From: Thinopyrum elongatum
Lineage: Eukaryota > Streptophyta > Magnoliopsida > Poales > Poaceae
Length of the DNA stretch: 64,000 nucleotides
Direction: 5' to 3'
Assembly: GCA_011799875.1 (NCBI GenBank)
Contig: CM022303.1
Location: 217,464,255 to 217,528,254, forward strand
Positions 24,252 to 34,034 of the stretch are shown here, piece by piece. How positions within the stretch are numbered: the first letter of the stretch is position 1; each line of letters starts with the position of its first letter. The notes under the pieces are model-generated. The model had not been told where the DNA came from, did no database searches, and saw only the letters and a list, made by a program, of their open reading frames with translations. A program made the position numbers and the translations under genes.

Positions 24252-25649
24252 TGATAACCCACAAGTATAGGGTATCGCAACAGTTTTTGAGGGTAGAGTA
24301 TTCAACCCAAATTTATTGATTTGACACAAGGGGAGCCAAAGAATATTCACGAGTATTAGCAGTTGAGTTGTCAATTCAACCACACCTGAAAGACTTAATA
24401 TCTTCAGCAAAGTGTTCAGTAGCAAAGTAGTATGGAAGTAATGGTAACAGTGGCAAAAGTAACAGTAGCAAATTTGTAGTGATTGTAACAGTGGCAACGG
24501 CAAAGTAACTTAGCAAAGATCAATATGTGAAAAGCTCATAGTCATTGGATTAGTGATGGATAATTATGTCGGATGGCATTCATCATGCAACAGTTATAAC
24601 CTAGGGCGACACATTACTAGCTCCAATTCATCAATATAATGTAGGCATGTATTCTGTATATAGTCATACGTGCTTATGGAAAAGAACTTGCATGACATCT
24701 TTTGTCCTACCCTCCCGTGGCAGCGGGGTCCATAAGGAAACTAAGGGATATTCGGGCCTCCTTTTAATAGAGAACCGGAACAAAGCATTAGCACTTAGTG
24801 AATACATGAACTACTCAAACTACGGTAATCACCGGAAAGAATCCCAATTATTGTCACCTTGGGGTATGCGGATCATAACTCGTAATAGATGTCTACGACT
24901 TGCAAGATCGGATCAATAACTCACATATATTCATGAAAACATAATAGGTCCAGATCTGAAATCATGGCACTCGGGCCCTAGTGACAAGCATTAAGCATAA
25001 TAAAGTCATGGCAACATCAATCTCAGCACATAGTGGATACTAGGGATCAAACCCTAACAAAACTAACTCGATTACATGATAAATCTCATCCAACCCATCA
25101 CTGTCCAGCAAGCCTATGAAGTAATTACTCACTCCCGGTGGTGAGCATCATGGAATTGGCAATGGAGGAAGGTTGGCGATGATGATGGTGACGGATCCCC
25201 CTCTCCGGAGCCCCGAACGGACTCCAGATCAGCCCTCCCGATGAAGAACATGAGGCGGCAGCGGCTCCGTATCGTAAAACGCGATGAATCTTTCTCTCTA
25301 ATTTTTTTCTCCCTAAATAGGTACATATAGAGTTGGAGTTAGGGTCGGAGGAGGTCCAGGGGGCCCACAAGCCTGCTAGGCGCGCCCCGGGGGGCGCCCC
25401 CAAGGCTTGTGGCCACTGGGTGGACCCCCTCTGGTTAATTCTTGTGCCAGTATTTTTTATATATTCCACAAAAAATCTTCGCAATTTTTTAGGTCAATCC
25501 GAGAACTTTGATTTCTGCACAAAAACAACACCATGGCAACTCTGCTGAAAACAACATCAGTCCGGGTTAGTTTCATTCAAATCATGCAAATTAGAGTCCA
25601 AAACAAGGGCAAAAGAGTTTGGAAAAGTAGATACGACGGAGACGTATCA
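24252..25649 (-). repeat. Element B 5' LTR
   Basis: 1398-bp LTR. On the minus strand it begins TGATACGTCTCCGTCG and ends CTTGTGGGTTATCA. It contains the GC-rich hairpin (25362-25414) followed closely by a TATA-like element (tatatgtacc region near 25320-25330 on the minus strand). It is homologous to the LTRs of element A at 27956-29342 and 57024-58395. Confidence 0.9.
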
Positions 25650-26737
25650 ATGTTACTATTAAACTTGCAAATAGAGATACTATTTCACCGCTTGGGATTG
25701 TTAGAGATGTCGAAGTCTTGTCTGGTAAGATCAAGTACCCTACTGATTTTCCAGTCCTTGGTTCTCCACAAGATGATTTTTGTCCCATTATATTTGGTAG
25801 ACCTTTCCTAATACATTTAATGCTAAGACTGATTGCAATAAGGAAACAATCAATGTTAATTTTGGTGATGTATCTCATTAGTTTAATTTCTCTAAATTTT
25901 GTAGACGGCCTCATGGGAAAGAATTGTCTAGTAAGGATGAAATTATTGGTCTTGCTTCTATTGTCGTACCTCCTACCAATCATTTAGAAAAAAAATTGCT
26001 AGACCATGAAAATGATATGCATATGAATGAAAGAAATGAAATAGATGAGATATTCTTTAAACAAGCACCTGTCCTTAAACATAATTTACCTGTTTAAACT
26101 CTTGGAGATCCTCTTCCACCTAAGAGTGATCCTGTGTTTGAATTAAAGAAATTACCTGATACATTGAAATATGCTTATCTTGATGAAAAGAAGATAAATC
26201 ATGTTATTATCCATGCTAACCTTTCAGCACAAGAAGGAATAGATGGTGTTATTAGACGTTGTGTTCCTGAGCATGAACAGGAACAAATCCTAAGGAAGTG
26301 TCACTCCGATGCATATGGAGGACACCATGCTGGAGACAGAACTGCACATAAAGCATTACACTCAGGTTTTTATTGGCCTACTCTCCTCAAAGATGCACAT
26401 AAGTTTGTCCTTTCTTGTGATTAATGTCAAAGAATTGGTAATATTGGTAGAAGTTAGGAAATGCCTATGAATTATTCACTTGTTATTGAACCATTTGACG
26501 TCTGGTGCTTTGATTATGTGGGACCTTTTCCTTCCTCTAATGGGTATACACATATTCTAGTTGCTGTTGATTATGTTACTAAGTGGGTGGAAGCTATTCC
26601 AACAAGCAGTGTTGATCATAACACATCCATTAAAATGCTTAAAAGCTTATTTTCCGAGGTTTGGAGTCCCTAGATATTTAATGACTGCTGGTGGTTCACA
26701 TTTTATTCATGGTGCTTTCCATAAACTTCTTGCTAAG
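25650..26737 (+). pseudogene. Element C protease end fused to integrase, RT and RNase H missing
   Basis: After TSD ATGTT the protease continues to ILG-like GRPF (near 25795-25806) and a linker ending LKKLPDTLKYAYLDEKK, which normally precedes reverse transcriptase. At about 26240 it passes in frame straight into the integrase zinc finger (CHSDAYGGHHAGDRTAHK, FYWPTLLKDAHKFVLSCD). The integrase core follows (VWCFDYVGPFPSSNG, the first catalytic Asp). Stops occur at 26095-26097, 26422-26424 and 26455-26457, with a frameshift near 26650. The second catalytic Asp (usual TDGGSHF) reads TAGGSHF. Element D cuts the core at 26738. Confidence 0.82.
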
Positions 26738-27955
26738 TGATAAGTCTCCAATGTATCTATAACTTTTTATTGTTCCATGCTATTATAGTATCAATCTTGG
26801 ATGTTTATATGCAATTATATATATATATATATATCATTTTTTGGGACTAACCTATTAACTTAGTGCCAAGTGCCAATTGCTGTTTTTTGCCTCTTTTTGG
26901 TTTTCCAGGAAATCAGTACCAAACGAAGTCAAATTGCCATGATACTTTTTGTCACTTTTTTTCTGGACATAAGAGACACTAGAAGCTTCGGGAGGAGGCT
27001 AGATGATGGAGGAGTGGACCATAAACCACCAGGGCGTGCCCAGAGGGTAGGCGCACCCTAGTGCCTCGTAGGCCCCTCGTTGCTCTGTTTGACCTAATTC
27101 CAGCTCTATAAATTCTCTAAAATTGGGAAACCAATAAAGAGCCACACAAAACACTTTTTCTGCCACCGCAAGCTTCTATTCTTGTGAGATCCCATATGGA
27201 GGCCTTTTCTGGCACTCTGCCGAAGGGGGAATCGATCACGGAGAGGCTCTACATCAACCTTGCTTCCCTTCTGATGATGTGTGAGTAGTTTACCACATAC
27301 CTACGGGTCCATAGCTAGTATCTAGATGGCTTGTTCTCTCTCTTTGATCTTCAATACAATGTTCTACTTGATGATCTTGGAGTTCTATTCGATGTAATAC
27401 TTTTTGCGGTGTGTTTGTTGGGATACGATGAATTGTGAGTTTATGATTAGATTATCCATGAATATTATTTGAGTCTTTTCTAAACTCTTTTATGCATGAT
27501 TATTATAACTTTGTATTTCTCTCCTATCTATCCGTTTGGTTTGGCCAACTAGATTGATTTATCTTGCAATGGGAGAGGTGCTTTGTGATGGGTTCAATCT
27601 TGCGGTGCTCAATCCCAGTGACAGAAATGGACATGACACGTATTTGTATTGTTGCCATTAAGGGTAAACTGGTGGGGTTTATTCATATTAATTGAGTTTA
27701 CTTTGTCTACATCATGTCATCATGCCTAAGGCATTACTTCATTCTTTATGAACTTAATACACTAGATGCATGCTGGATAGCGATCGATGTGTGGAGTAAT
27801 AGTAGTAGATGCAGGCAGGAGTCGGTCTACTTATCTCGGACGTCATGCATATATACATGATCATTGCCTTGGATATCATCATGATTAATCGCTTTTCTAT
27901 CACTTGCCCAACAGTAATTTGTTTACCCACTGTATGTTATTTTCAAAAGAGAAGC
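26738..27955 (+). repeat. Element D LTR, left part
   Basis: Begins TG and reads + strand. It holds a GC-rich block (27024-27065), a TATA-like ctctataaatt (27105-27114), and a long R/U5-like part similar to Fatima/Sabrina-type LTRs by memory. A (TA)n run is at 26817-26835. Element A enters after GAAGC (27951-27955); the last LTR bases are at 58401-58412. Confidence 0.75.
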
Positions 27956-29342
27956 TGATACGTCTCCATCGTATCTACTTTTCTAAACTCTTTTGCCCTT
28001 GTTTTGGACCCTAATTTGCATGATTTGAATGGAACTAGCCCGAACTGACGCTGTTTTCAGCAAAATTGCCATGGTGTAATTTTTTTGCAGAAATCAAAGT
28101 TCTCAGATTGACCTAAAAATTTATGGAGAATTTTTGTGGAATATAGAAAAAATACTGGCGGAAAAAGATACAAGATGGGGGCCACCCGGGAGCCACAAGC
28201 TCTGGGGCGCGCCTCCCAGGCTTGTGGCCCCCCTGGATCTCCGGCAACCCTAAGTCCAACTCCATATATACCTATTTGCGGAGAAAAAAAATCAGAGAGA
28301 AGGATTCATCATGTTTTACGATACGGAGCTTCCGCCACCTCATGTTCTTCATCGGGAGGGTTGATCTGGAGTCTGTTCGGGGCTACGGAGGGTGGAATCC
28401 GTCGCTGTCGTCATCATCAACCTTCCTTCATTGTCAATTTCATGATGCTCACCGCCGGGAGTGAGTAATTCCTTCGTAGGCTTGCTGGACGGTGGTGGGT
28501 TGGATGAGATTTATCATGCAATCGAGTTAGTTTTGTTAGGGCTTGATCCCTAGTATCCACTATGTTCTGAGATTGATGTTGCTACGAGTTTGCTATGCTT
28601 AATGCTTGTCACTATGGCCCGAGTGACATGATTTCATATCTGAAACTATTATGTTTTCATGAATATATGTGTGTTCTTGATCCTATCTTGCAAGTTGTAG
28701 ACACTTATTACGAGCGATGATCCGCATACCCCAAGGTGACAATAATTGGGATTCTTTACGGTGATTACTGTAGTTTGAGGAGTTCATGTATTCACTAAGT
28801 GCTAATGCTTTGTTCCGGTTCTCTATTAAAAGTAGGGCTTAATATCCCTTAGTTTCCTTATGGACCCCCGCTGCCACGGGAGGGTAGGACAAAAGATGTC
28901 ATGCAAGTTCTTTTCCATAAGCACGTATGACTATATACAGAATACATGCCTACATTACATTGATGAATTGGAGCTAGTTCTGTGTCGCCCTAGGTTATGA
29001 CTGCTACATGATGAATATTATCCAACACAATTATCCATCACTGATCCAATGCCTACGAGCTTTTCATATATTGATCTTTGCTAAGTTACTTTTGCCGTTG
29101 CTGCTGTTACAATCACTACAAAACTGCTACTGTTACTTTTGCCACTGTTACCGTAACTATCATACTACTTTGCTACTAAAGACTTTGCTGTAGATATTAC
29201 GTCTTTCAGTGTGGTTGAATTGACAACTCAACTGCTAATACTTGCAAATATTCTTTGGCTCCCCTTGTGTCAAATCAATAAATTTGGGTTGAATACTCTA
29301 CCCTCGAAAACTATTGCGATCCCCTATACTTGTGGGATACCT
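27956..29342 (+). repeat. Element A 5' LTR
   Basis: 1387 bp. It starts TGATACGTCTCCATCG; the last bases have changed from the expected TTATCA to ATACCT. The GC-rich hairpin is at 28192-28228 (stem GCCACAAGC/GGCTTGTGGC), with a TATA box (CCATATATACC, 28262-28272) some 35 bp downstream. Small open frames across it are not genes. Confidence 0.88.
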
Positions 29343-29353
29343 AGACCTTTTTC

Positions 29354-29371
29354 TGGCACTGTTGTCGGGGA
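29354..29371 (+). promoter_or_regulatory. Element A primer binding site (tRNA-Asp type)
   Basis: TGGCACTGTTGTCGGGGA, eleven bases after the LTR, is the Athila-lineage TGGCGCCGTTGCCGGGGA with two C-to-T type changes (GCGCC to GCACT and GCC to GTC), as expected after methylated-C decay. Confidence 0.8.
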
Positions 29372-29420
29372 GCATAGCTCTATTTGCTGAGTCACTTGGG
29401 ATTTATATCTGTTTAGCACT

Positions 29421-29456
29421 ATGAGGAATTTGAAAGATACCAGAACCAAGATCGTT
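29421..29456 (+). pseudogene. Element A gag, first codons before the CACTA insertion
   Basis: ATG at 29421 begins MRNLKDTRTKI, the counterpart of MKNFKDTKTKI in element B. After about 11 codons the CACTA element enters, with GTT (29454-29456) as the target duplication. The gag resumes at 41532. Confidence 0.75.
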
Positions 29457-29695
29457 CACTGGTACAACGAGGTGCTATACAAACGGTTTTTAACCCCTTT
29501 CCGCGACGGTGTTCTGAACCGTAGCCAAGTGAGTGACTGCGATAGGGGGGTCCTTCCCACACGACCCAAAAACCGTTGGGGATAGGCCCTCCTGGCACAC
29601 ACGCTCGGCAAAATGAGGTCGTGTGCGACGGGCGAGCGATCAAATACGATTATACGTACAGTTGTGTTAAAAAATACAATTATACAGGCCAGATC

Positions 29696-29905
29696 GTTTC
29701 CGGTCGTAAGTACATCCCACACACTCAGTCCCGGCTAAATGTTTCCGTTCATATGTACATTCAACACAGTCAATCCAAGGAATACATTTCCGTTAGTACG
29801 TACAACCCACACAGTTAATCCAAGAAGTATGTTTCCGTTCGTTTATACATCCCACACAGTCACTCCAAGGAAAACGTTTCCGTTTGCAGGTACATCACAC
29901 ACAAT
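29696..29905. repeat. 45-bp tandem array, CACTA left subterminal region
   Basis: Units begin GTTTCCGTTCGTA-like at 29696, 29741, 29786, 29831 and 29876, an exact 45-bp period. Each ends with an ACACAGTCA...TCCAAGG part. It probably belongs to the subterminal repeats recognised by transposition proteins. Confidence 0.8.
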
Positions 29906-30435
29906 TCTCCCCATTAAATCATTTGTGATAGCGTTGCCATTGCAGATGATATTAACAATTTTATCGTTTGCGTTATTGAATGCATGACACACGGTGCGTA
30001 GAAGAAACTGTGTGCCAAAGGCTGTCCATCACACACACTTTTTATGTGGTAAATGTTTGCGCAAGGTGGCCTAACGCAAACAGTTTTCAAGAGGATGTCG
30101 TGTGTGATTGTTCATTGATCCAACACGGTTTATTCCTAGAAACTGTGTGCGTTGCCTGAGGTCATCGCCCACGGTGTTTTCTCAATAACCGTTTGCAATA
30201 GAAAAACCCAATTGGCAGGCTAATGGTCCTATTATTAATAATCCATTTATTAATCTAATTGACATTTCATATTAAGCACACAATATATTTCATTTTCATA
30301 TTAAGGAAGCAGGATTTCATAATTGAAATACATCAGAGTACAACATCATATAGCTTCAGCACTCAGCTACCCCATTACACAACTGCACCAGCACCAAGTT
30401 TCACATGCAACATCTATAACCTTTTGAAATTAGCA

Positions 30436-30975
30436 TCATAGATGGTACATAGATAGATCAATCTCATCTGGAAAACTGCTGAAGCGAAAGGCGAATATTG
30501 AGCCTTCATTGATGTTGAAGGTCTTTGCAACTTTAGGCCAGTGCCTGTGGATGATTGATCGTCCATCCTTCGTCCTCTTCAAGAACACTTCAATATTGAA
30601 CCGTGGGTGTTGTATGAATACCTTCCTCGCCTCCTGACCATACAGGTGGTTTGACAGGTAATTATTAGTGAACTGCTTTGAAAAGGCCTGAAAACAAGGA
30701 TGTGCATAAATATCTACTCTATATTGGAAATGGGGCAAAGGAATAAAAAAGCCAAGGTATAATAGTTAGTACTATCCTGTAGTGAACTGATGTCTTCTTC
30801 ATTGTGCAGACAAAGATCTTGTTGTTTTTTGTCGCTAATTTCTTTATCCTAACAATCTTTCTGAGTTTCTTGACATGACTGATATTCATGGACAACTCAT
30901 TTCCCCATATGCAAAAAGGGTCGAATAGTGGGTCAAAACCTTTGACAACAGGACCAACATGTGCAAGACCAAATT
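30436..30975 (-). CDS. B3-like DNA-binding protein gene in CACTA (at least two exons)
   Basis: Minus strand. An exon ending at 30773 reads FGLAHVGPVVKGFDPLFDPF, later RKIVRIKKLATKNNKIFVC. An 85-bp intron (30688-30772, GT...TTTTCAG) keeps the phase. The last exon (30436-30687) reads FSKQFTNNYLSNHL, FNIEVFLKRTKDG, HWPKVAKTFNINEGS, FAFRFSSF and stops. The order fits a plant B3 domain: strand, K-x-F-x-x-x-Y-L, W-x-x-F/V, x-x-x-I-x-E-G-x-x-x-x-F. A small upstream exon may lie at 31056-31090 (acceptor GTTGCAG, donor GAG|GTTTGC). The true start is unknown, and an in-frame TAA at about 30976-30978 limits the second exon. B3 proteins bind DNA in the nucleus. It may be captured host sequence or an element-encoded regulator. 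Confidence 0.55.
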
Positions 30976-31214
30976 GTTAAAAACCTAAATATTAGAATGG
31001 TTCCTGCAAGTGCACAATATTGTGCTATTAGACAAAGGACAATGCATGTGCAAACCTCAATTGTAAACCTCAGTGCTTCCCATTGTTTCCCTGCAACACA
31101 TATAAGGTATTTAGTGATCAGGTTAAGTGAGGGTTCGCATGCTATCAGTAAAATATGTTGATGAAAAATAAGCACATTGCAGATTCATCAGATTGATTCA
31201 AGCCACATGGAAAA

Positions 31215-31915
31215 CCCATTTATCCAAACCAAGCATGATTAAGAACTAGGAAATATAGCAATTGTATATGTTTCTCATGTATTAAGTGTAGCCAAATTCG
31301 ATTTATTCCTCACATGCACAACAATACAAAATTCTACCCACGACAATTGGACATTGCATTGCAGAAGAATTGAACCAAGCAGTTAACTAAACACCACAAC
31401 AAATGAACCAAACATTAATTGAGCACCACATTGCACAATATAACATACTCCTAATAGAAGATCAGACAGTTAACCAAACCAAGCATGCTTAACAACTTGG
31501 AAATATAGCAATTCTATTTGTTTCTCGTGTATTTAGTACAGCCAAATTCGATTTATTTCTCACATGGTATACAATAACAGAATGCACCCACAACAATTGA
31601 ACATCGCATTGCAGAATTGAACCAAACAGTTAACTAAACACCACAACAAATGAACAAAACATTAACTGAGCACCACCTTGCACAATGTATAACATACAAG
31701 AAGATCAGACAGTTAACCAAACCAAGCATGCTTGACAACTTGGAAATATAGCAATTGTATTTGTTTCTCATGTATTTTGTAAAGATAAATTCGATTTATT
31801 TCTCACATGGAAGACAATACAAAATTGCACCCTGAAGAATTGAACATCACATTTGTAGAATTGAACCAAACTGTTAACTAAAGACGACAACTAATTAACC
31901 AAACAATTAATAAGT
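31215..31915. repeat. Threefold 250-bp tandem repeat in CACTA
   Basis: Three copies starting near 31223, 31473 and 31717 (shared CCAAACCAAGCATG, then GGAAATATAGCAATT and later AGTTAACTAAACACC). The period is about 245-250 bp. No coding signal. Confidence 0.75.
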
Positions 31916-32111
31916 GAGCACCACATTGCATGACATATAGAACATATACACTAGAGCAACAGATTGCATGGTAAAAGTAGATATGACAATTCACTAGAAT
32001 TTGTTAAGGAAAGTAGACAGGAGCAGCACATGCAACGGGTAAACCGAGCATGCTTAACCGGTGTAGCTAGCAAACTGAACATAGGTCCTTATAGTGAGCT
32101 AATAATACAAG

Positions 32112-32606
32112 CTACTCCTCATCGTCGGAGATATCGATGATGATTTGCTCCTTGGACATGGAAGAGGGCGAGGCCTCCACATTGTGGGTGCCCTCGTCAT
32201 AGTGGTGAGTTGCCTGAGCCGCTCTGGGCACCAACCTGCTGGCTCTCGAATTGAGGTAAGCATGGGCACGCTGAGAAAACACCTCGTAGTCTTCATCGAA
32301 GGCACCGACGGTGGCCTCGAGAAAACGCCACGAACTATCGTTTAAAGCAGCCAACCGCGTCGCGGCGTCGGCGCGTGAGGCATCGATAGTGGCCTCGACG
32401 GCGAGGTGCTCCTCCAAGATCTGGAGGTCGACACGAATGTCAGCCATCGTGACCTCATCCGTGCATGCGGCCGCGATTTGCTTCTCCGCTGCCAAATGCT
32501 CCTTGAGCTCCTGGTTATACTGCGTGCACCATGGCTTAGGGCGGTGCTTATTTTGGGGAGGGGTCGGTGATTTGGGTGGAAGGTGTCGCACCGGCGGTCG
32601 GGGCAT
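32112..32606 (-). CDS. Unknown helical protein in CACTA, acidic C-terminus
   Basis: A 164-codon minus-strand frame. The first about 35 residues are Pro-rich. The rest is Ala/Glu-rich and probably helical (ELKEHLAAEKQIAAACTDE, DLQILEEHLAVEATIDASRA). It ends in the acidic IIIDISDDEE. A strong splice donor (GCAG|GTAATCC, at 32652-32653 on the minus strand) lies just upstream of the ATG, so the Pro-rich start may be intronic and an earlier exon may supply the true start. Not recognised as any named family. It is preceded and followed by CACTA-type short repeats. Confidence 0.4.
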   Translation of the reverse strand: MPRPPVRHLPPKSPTPPQNKHRPKPWCTQYNQELKEHLAAEKQIAAACTDEVTMADIRVDLQILEEHLAVEATIDASRADAATRLAALNDSSWRFLEATVGAFDEDYEVFSQRAHAYLNSRASRLVPRAAQATHHYDEGTHNVEASPSSMSKEQIIIDISDDEE

Positions 32607-33149
32607 GTGGGATGTGGAAGGAGGAGGAGGATGGGGGTCGGGTGTGGATTACCTGCCTGGATCGAGGAGGCCGAGCAGCGTGAAGGAGGGTCGCCGGCGA
32701 GGAGGCGGCGCTGCAAGCAAGAAGTGAAGGTTTCAACTTGGAAAATAAGGCGGAAACAGGGGAAATGTGGCTTTTGGTAAGGGGGGGGGGTGGGTAGATA
32801 TTTCCGCGGAAGCCAAAATTTTTGAATCAGTGCAGCGAAAAAATTGGCGCACAAAGTGTCATTAGACACGGTCCCTTATTCAGCACTGTGTACGATATGT
32901 GAACATCACAAACGATTCGTATAGCTTAATCCGTGTGTGATGAGTTTGAACGTGAAAATTTTTGGTTCAAATTTCCCTGGTTACAGTGGTCATCCACGTC
33001 ATTGCATAATTTGGGTACACAAAGGAGACTACAGCACACCCACACTTCTTAATCGAGCAAGTTCAGAATTAAACAGAGCTAGCTGACCTAAACATTACTC
33101 TAACATATTAAAGACCGACACTCTTAATTAAACAAAACAAAGAGTACTA

Positions 33150-33764
33150 CTACGGCTGGTGCTCGTCGATCTCCGCTGCCTCCTCCATGTCCAGCTCGCG
33201 CCCGACGATCTCCTGGGGAAGGGGCTCCATGGCATCCATCACACCATACTCGGCAAGCATCTCGCCATCCGCGTCTGCCATCTCTTTGGAAAAGGCCGCC
33301 ACGAGCTGGGCGTTGGCGGCTGCGATCTGGGCTTGGACGGGCTCCATCAGGGCAAGGTGTGCCACTGAGGAACGGACGGCTGCTCGAACGCTCTCGGCGA
33401 TTGCCAACTCTTTGGCTGTGGGTTGCCGACCGTTGTCGGAGAAGCTTCGTTCGATTTGTGCTATGACCGCCATGACTTGAGCGTGGGCGGCCTCGACATG
33501 GTCGCGGGCGGCCTCCATCAGGGCTAAGGCCGCGGCTGCGGAACGGATAGCTGCTGTGCCGCTCTCACCAGTTGCTATCCCCGAGGCAGATGTTGTTGCC
33601 GCCACCTTAGAAGCAACAGTGGCCGTTTGGGCTGCCTTGGCCGCCCGGTCGCAGATTGCAGCCGCGCTCATGCAGCTTGTTAGCACGCGCATGGCTGCTG
33701 TGGCCACGCTCTCGCCGGAGTGGGCCGCCGAAGTTGCCCTCACGACGCGGGTCCACGTCCACAT
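33150..33764 (-). CDS. Unknown Ala-rich helical protein in CACTA
   Basis: An intact 204-codon minus-strand frame from ATG 33762-33764. It is Ala-rich throughout with heptad-like segments (AALALMEAARDHVEAAHAQV, AHLALMEPVQAQIAAANAQL) that may form coiled coils. It ends acidic (ELDMEEAAEIDEHQP). It resembles the ORF at 32112-32606 in plan (helical body, acidic tail), but I see no clear sequence homology. No known domain. GC-rich codon use contrasts with the AT-rich surroundings, as expected for captured grass coding sequence. The open frame on the opposite strand (33556-33780) is taken as its shadow. Confidence 0.45.
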   Translation of the reverse strand: MWTWTRVVRATSAAHSGESVATAAMRVLTSCMSAAAICDRAAKAAQTATVASKVAATTSASGIATGESGTAAIRSAAAALALMEAARDHVEAAHAQVMAVIAQIERSFSDNGRQPTAKELAIAESVRAAVRSSVAHLALMEPVQAQIAAANAQLVAAFSKEMADADGEMLAEYGVMDAMEPLPQEIVGRELDMEEAAEIDEHQP

Positions 33765-34034
33765 CTTTCACCGGCGATGATTGAACAGTGAAATGATATT
33801 TGGGGAGCGAGCTAGTGTGCTTGACACGCCGGCTGTGGACTGTAGTCGACGCACCTTCTCGCGTAAGCAGTAGGCGTACTATACTCCGACGGTGCTCCAA
33901 CATATTTTGTACTGCATCTCACACGGTTGGTGATAATAAACTATGTGCGATCTACTTGATTTTTCATCTTCATTTGATATACATAATGGGGTCACAGTGG
34001 CAAAGGAGGGTGTTTGAATTGCTAGAACTTTTAT

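Larger units (their letters stand above)
1360..25649 (-). mobile_element. Element B: pol-less Athila-like LTR retrotransposon with three nested insertions
   Basis: It starts TGATAACCC at 1360 and ends GACGTATCA at 25649, so on the minus strand it begins TGATACGTC and ends GGGTTATCA. ATGTT stands at 1355-1359 and again at 25650-25654, a clean 5-bp target duplication. In minus-strand order it has 5' LTR 24252-25649, tRNA-Asp-like PBS, gag-protease, an Athila-type ORF2, a 1.5-kb noncoding tail and a truncated 3' LTR. Reverse transcriptase, RNase H and integrase are absent. The insertions are a solo LTR, a Helitron and a LARD. Confidence 0.88.

Noticed and set aside
26817..26835. (TA)n run as a possible structural or regulatory element
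   Set aside because: A simple microsatellite within an LTR; nothing further supports a function.
29696..29905. Regular repeat array considered as CRISPR-like
   Set aside because: Units are directly abutting with no unique spacers, in a eukaryotic CACTA end; it is a tandem array.
30961..31161. Plus-strand frame opposite the B3-like gene
   Set aside because: It overlaps the intron/exon structure on the minus strand and has no recognisable similarity.
33556..33780. Plus-strand Ala-rich frame as a separate gene
   Set aside because: It is the complement of the longer minus-strand ORF at 33150-33764 and reflects shared GC-rich codons.
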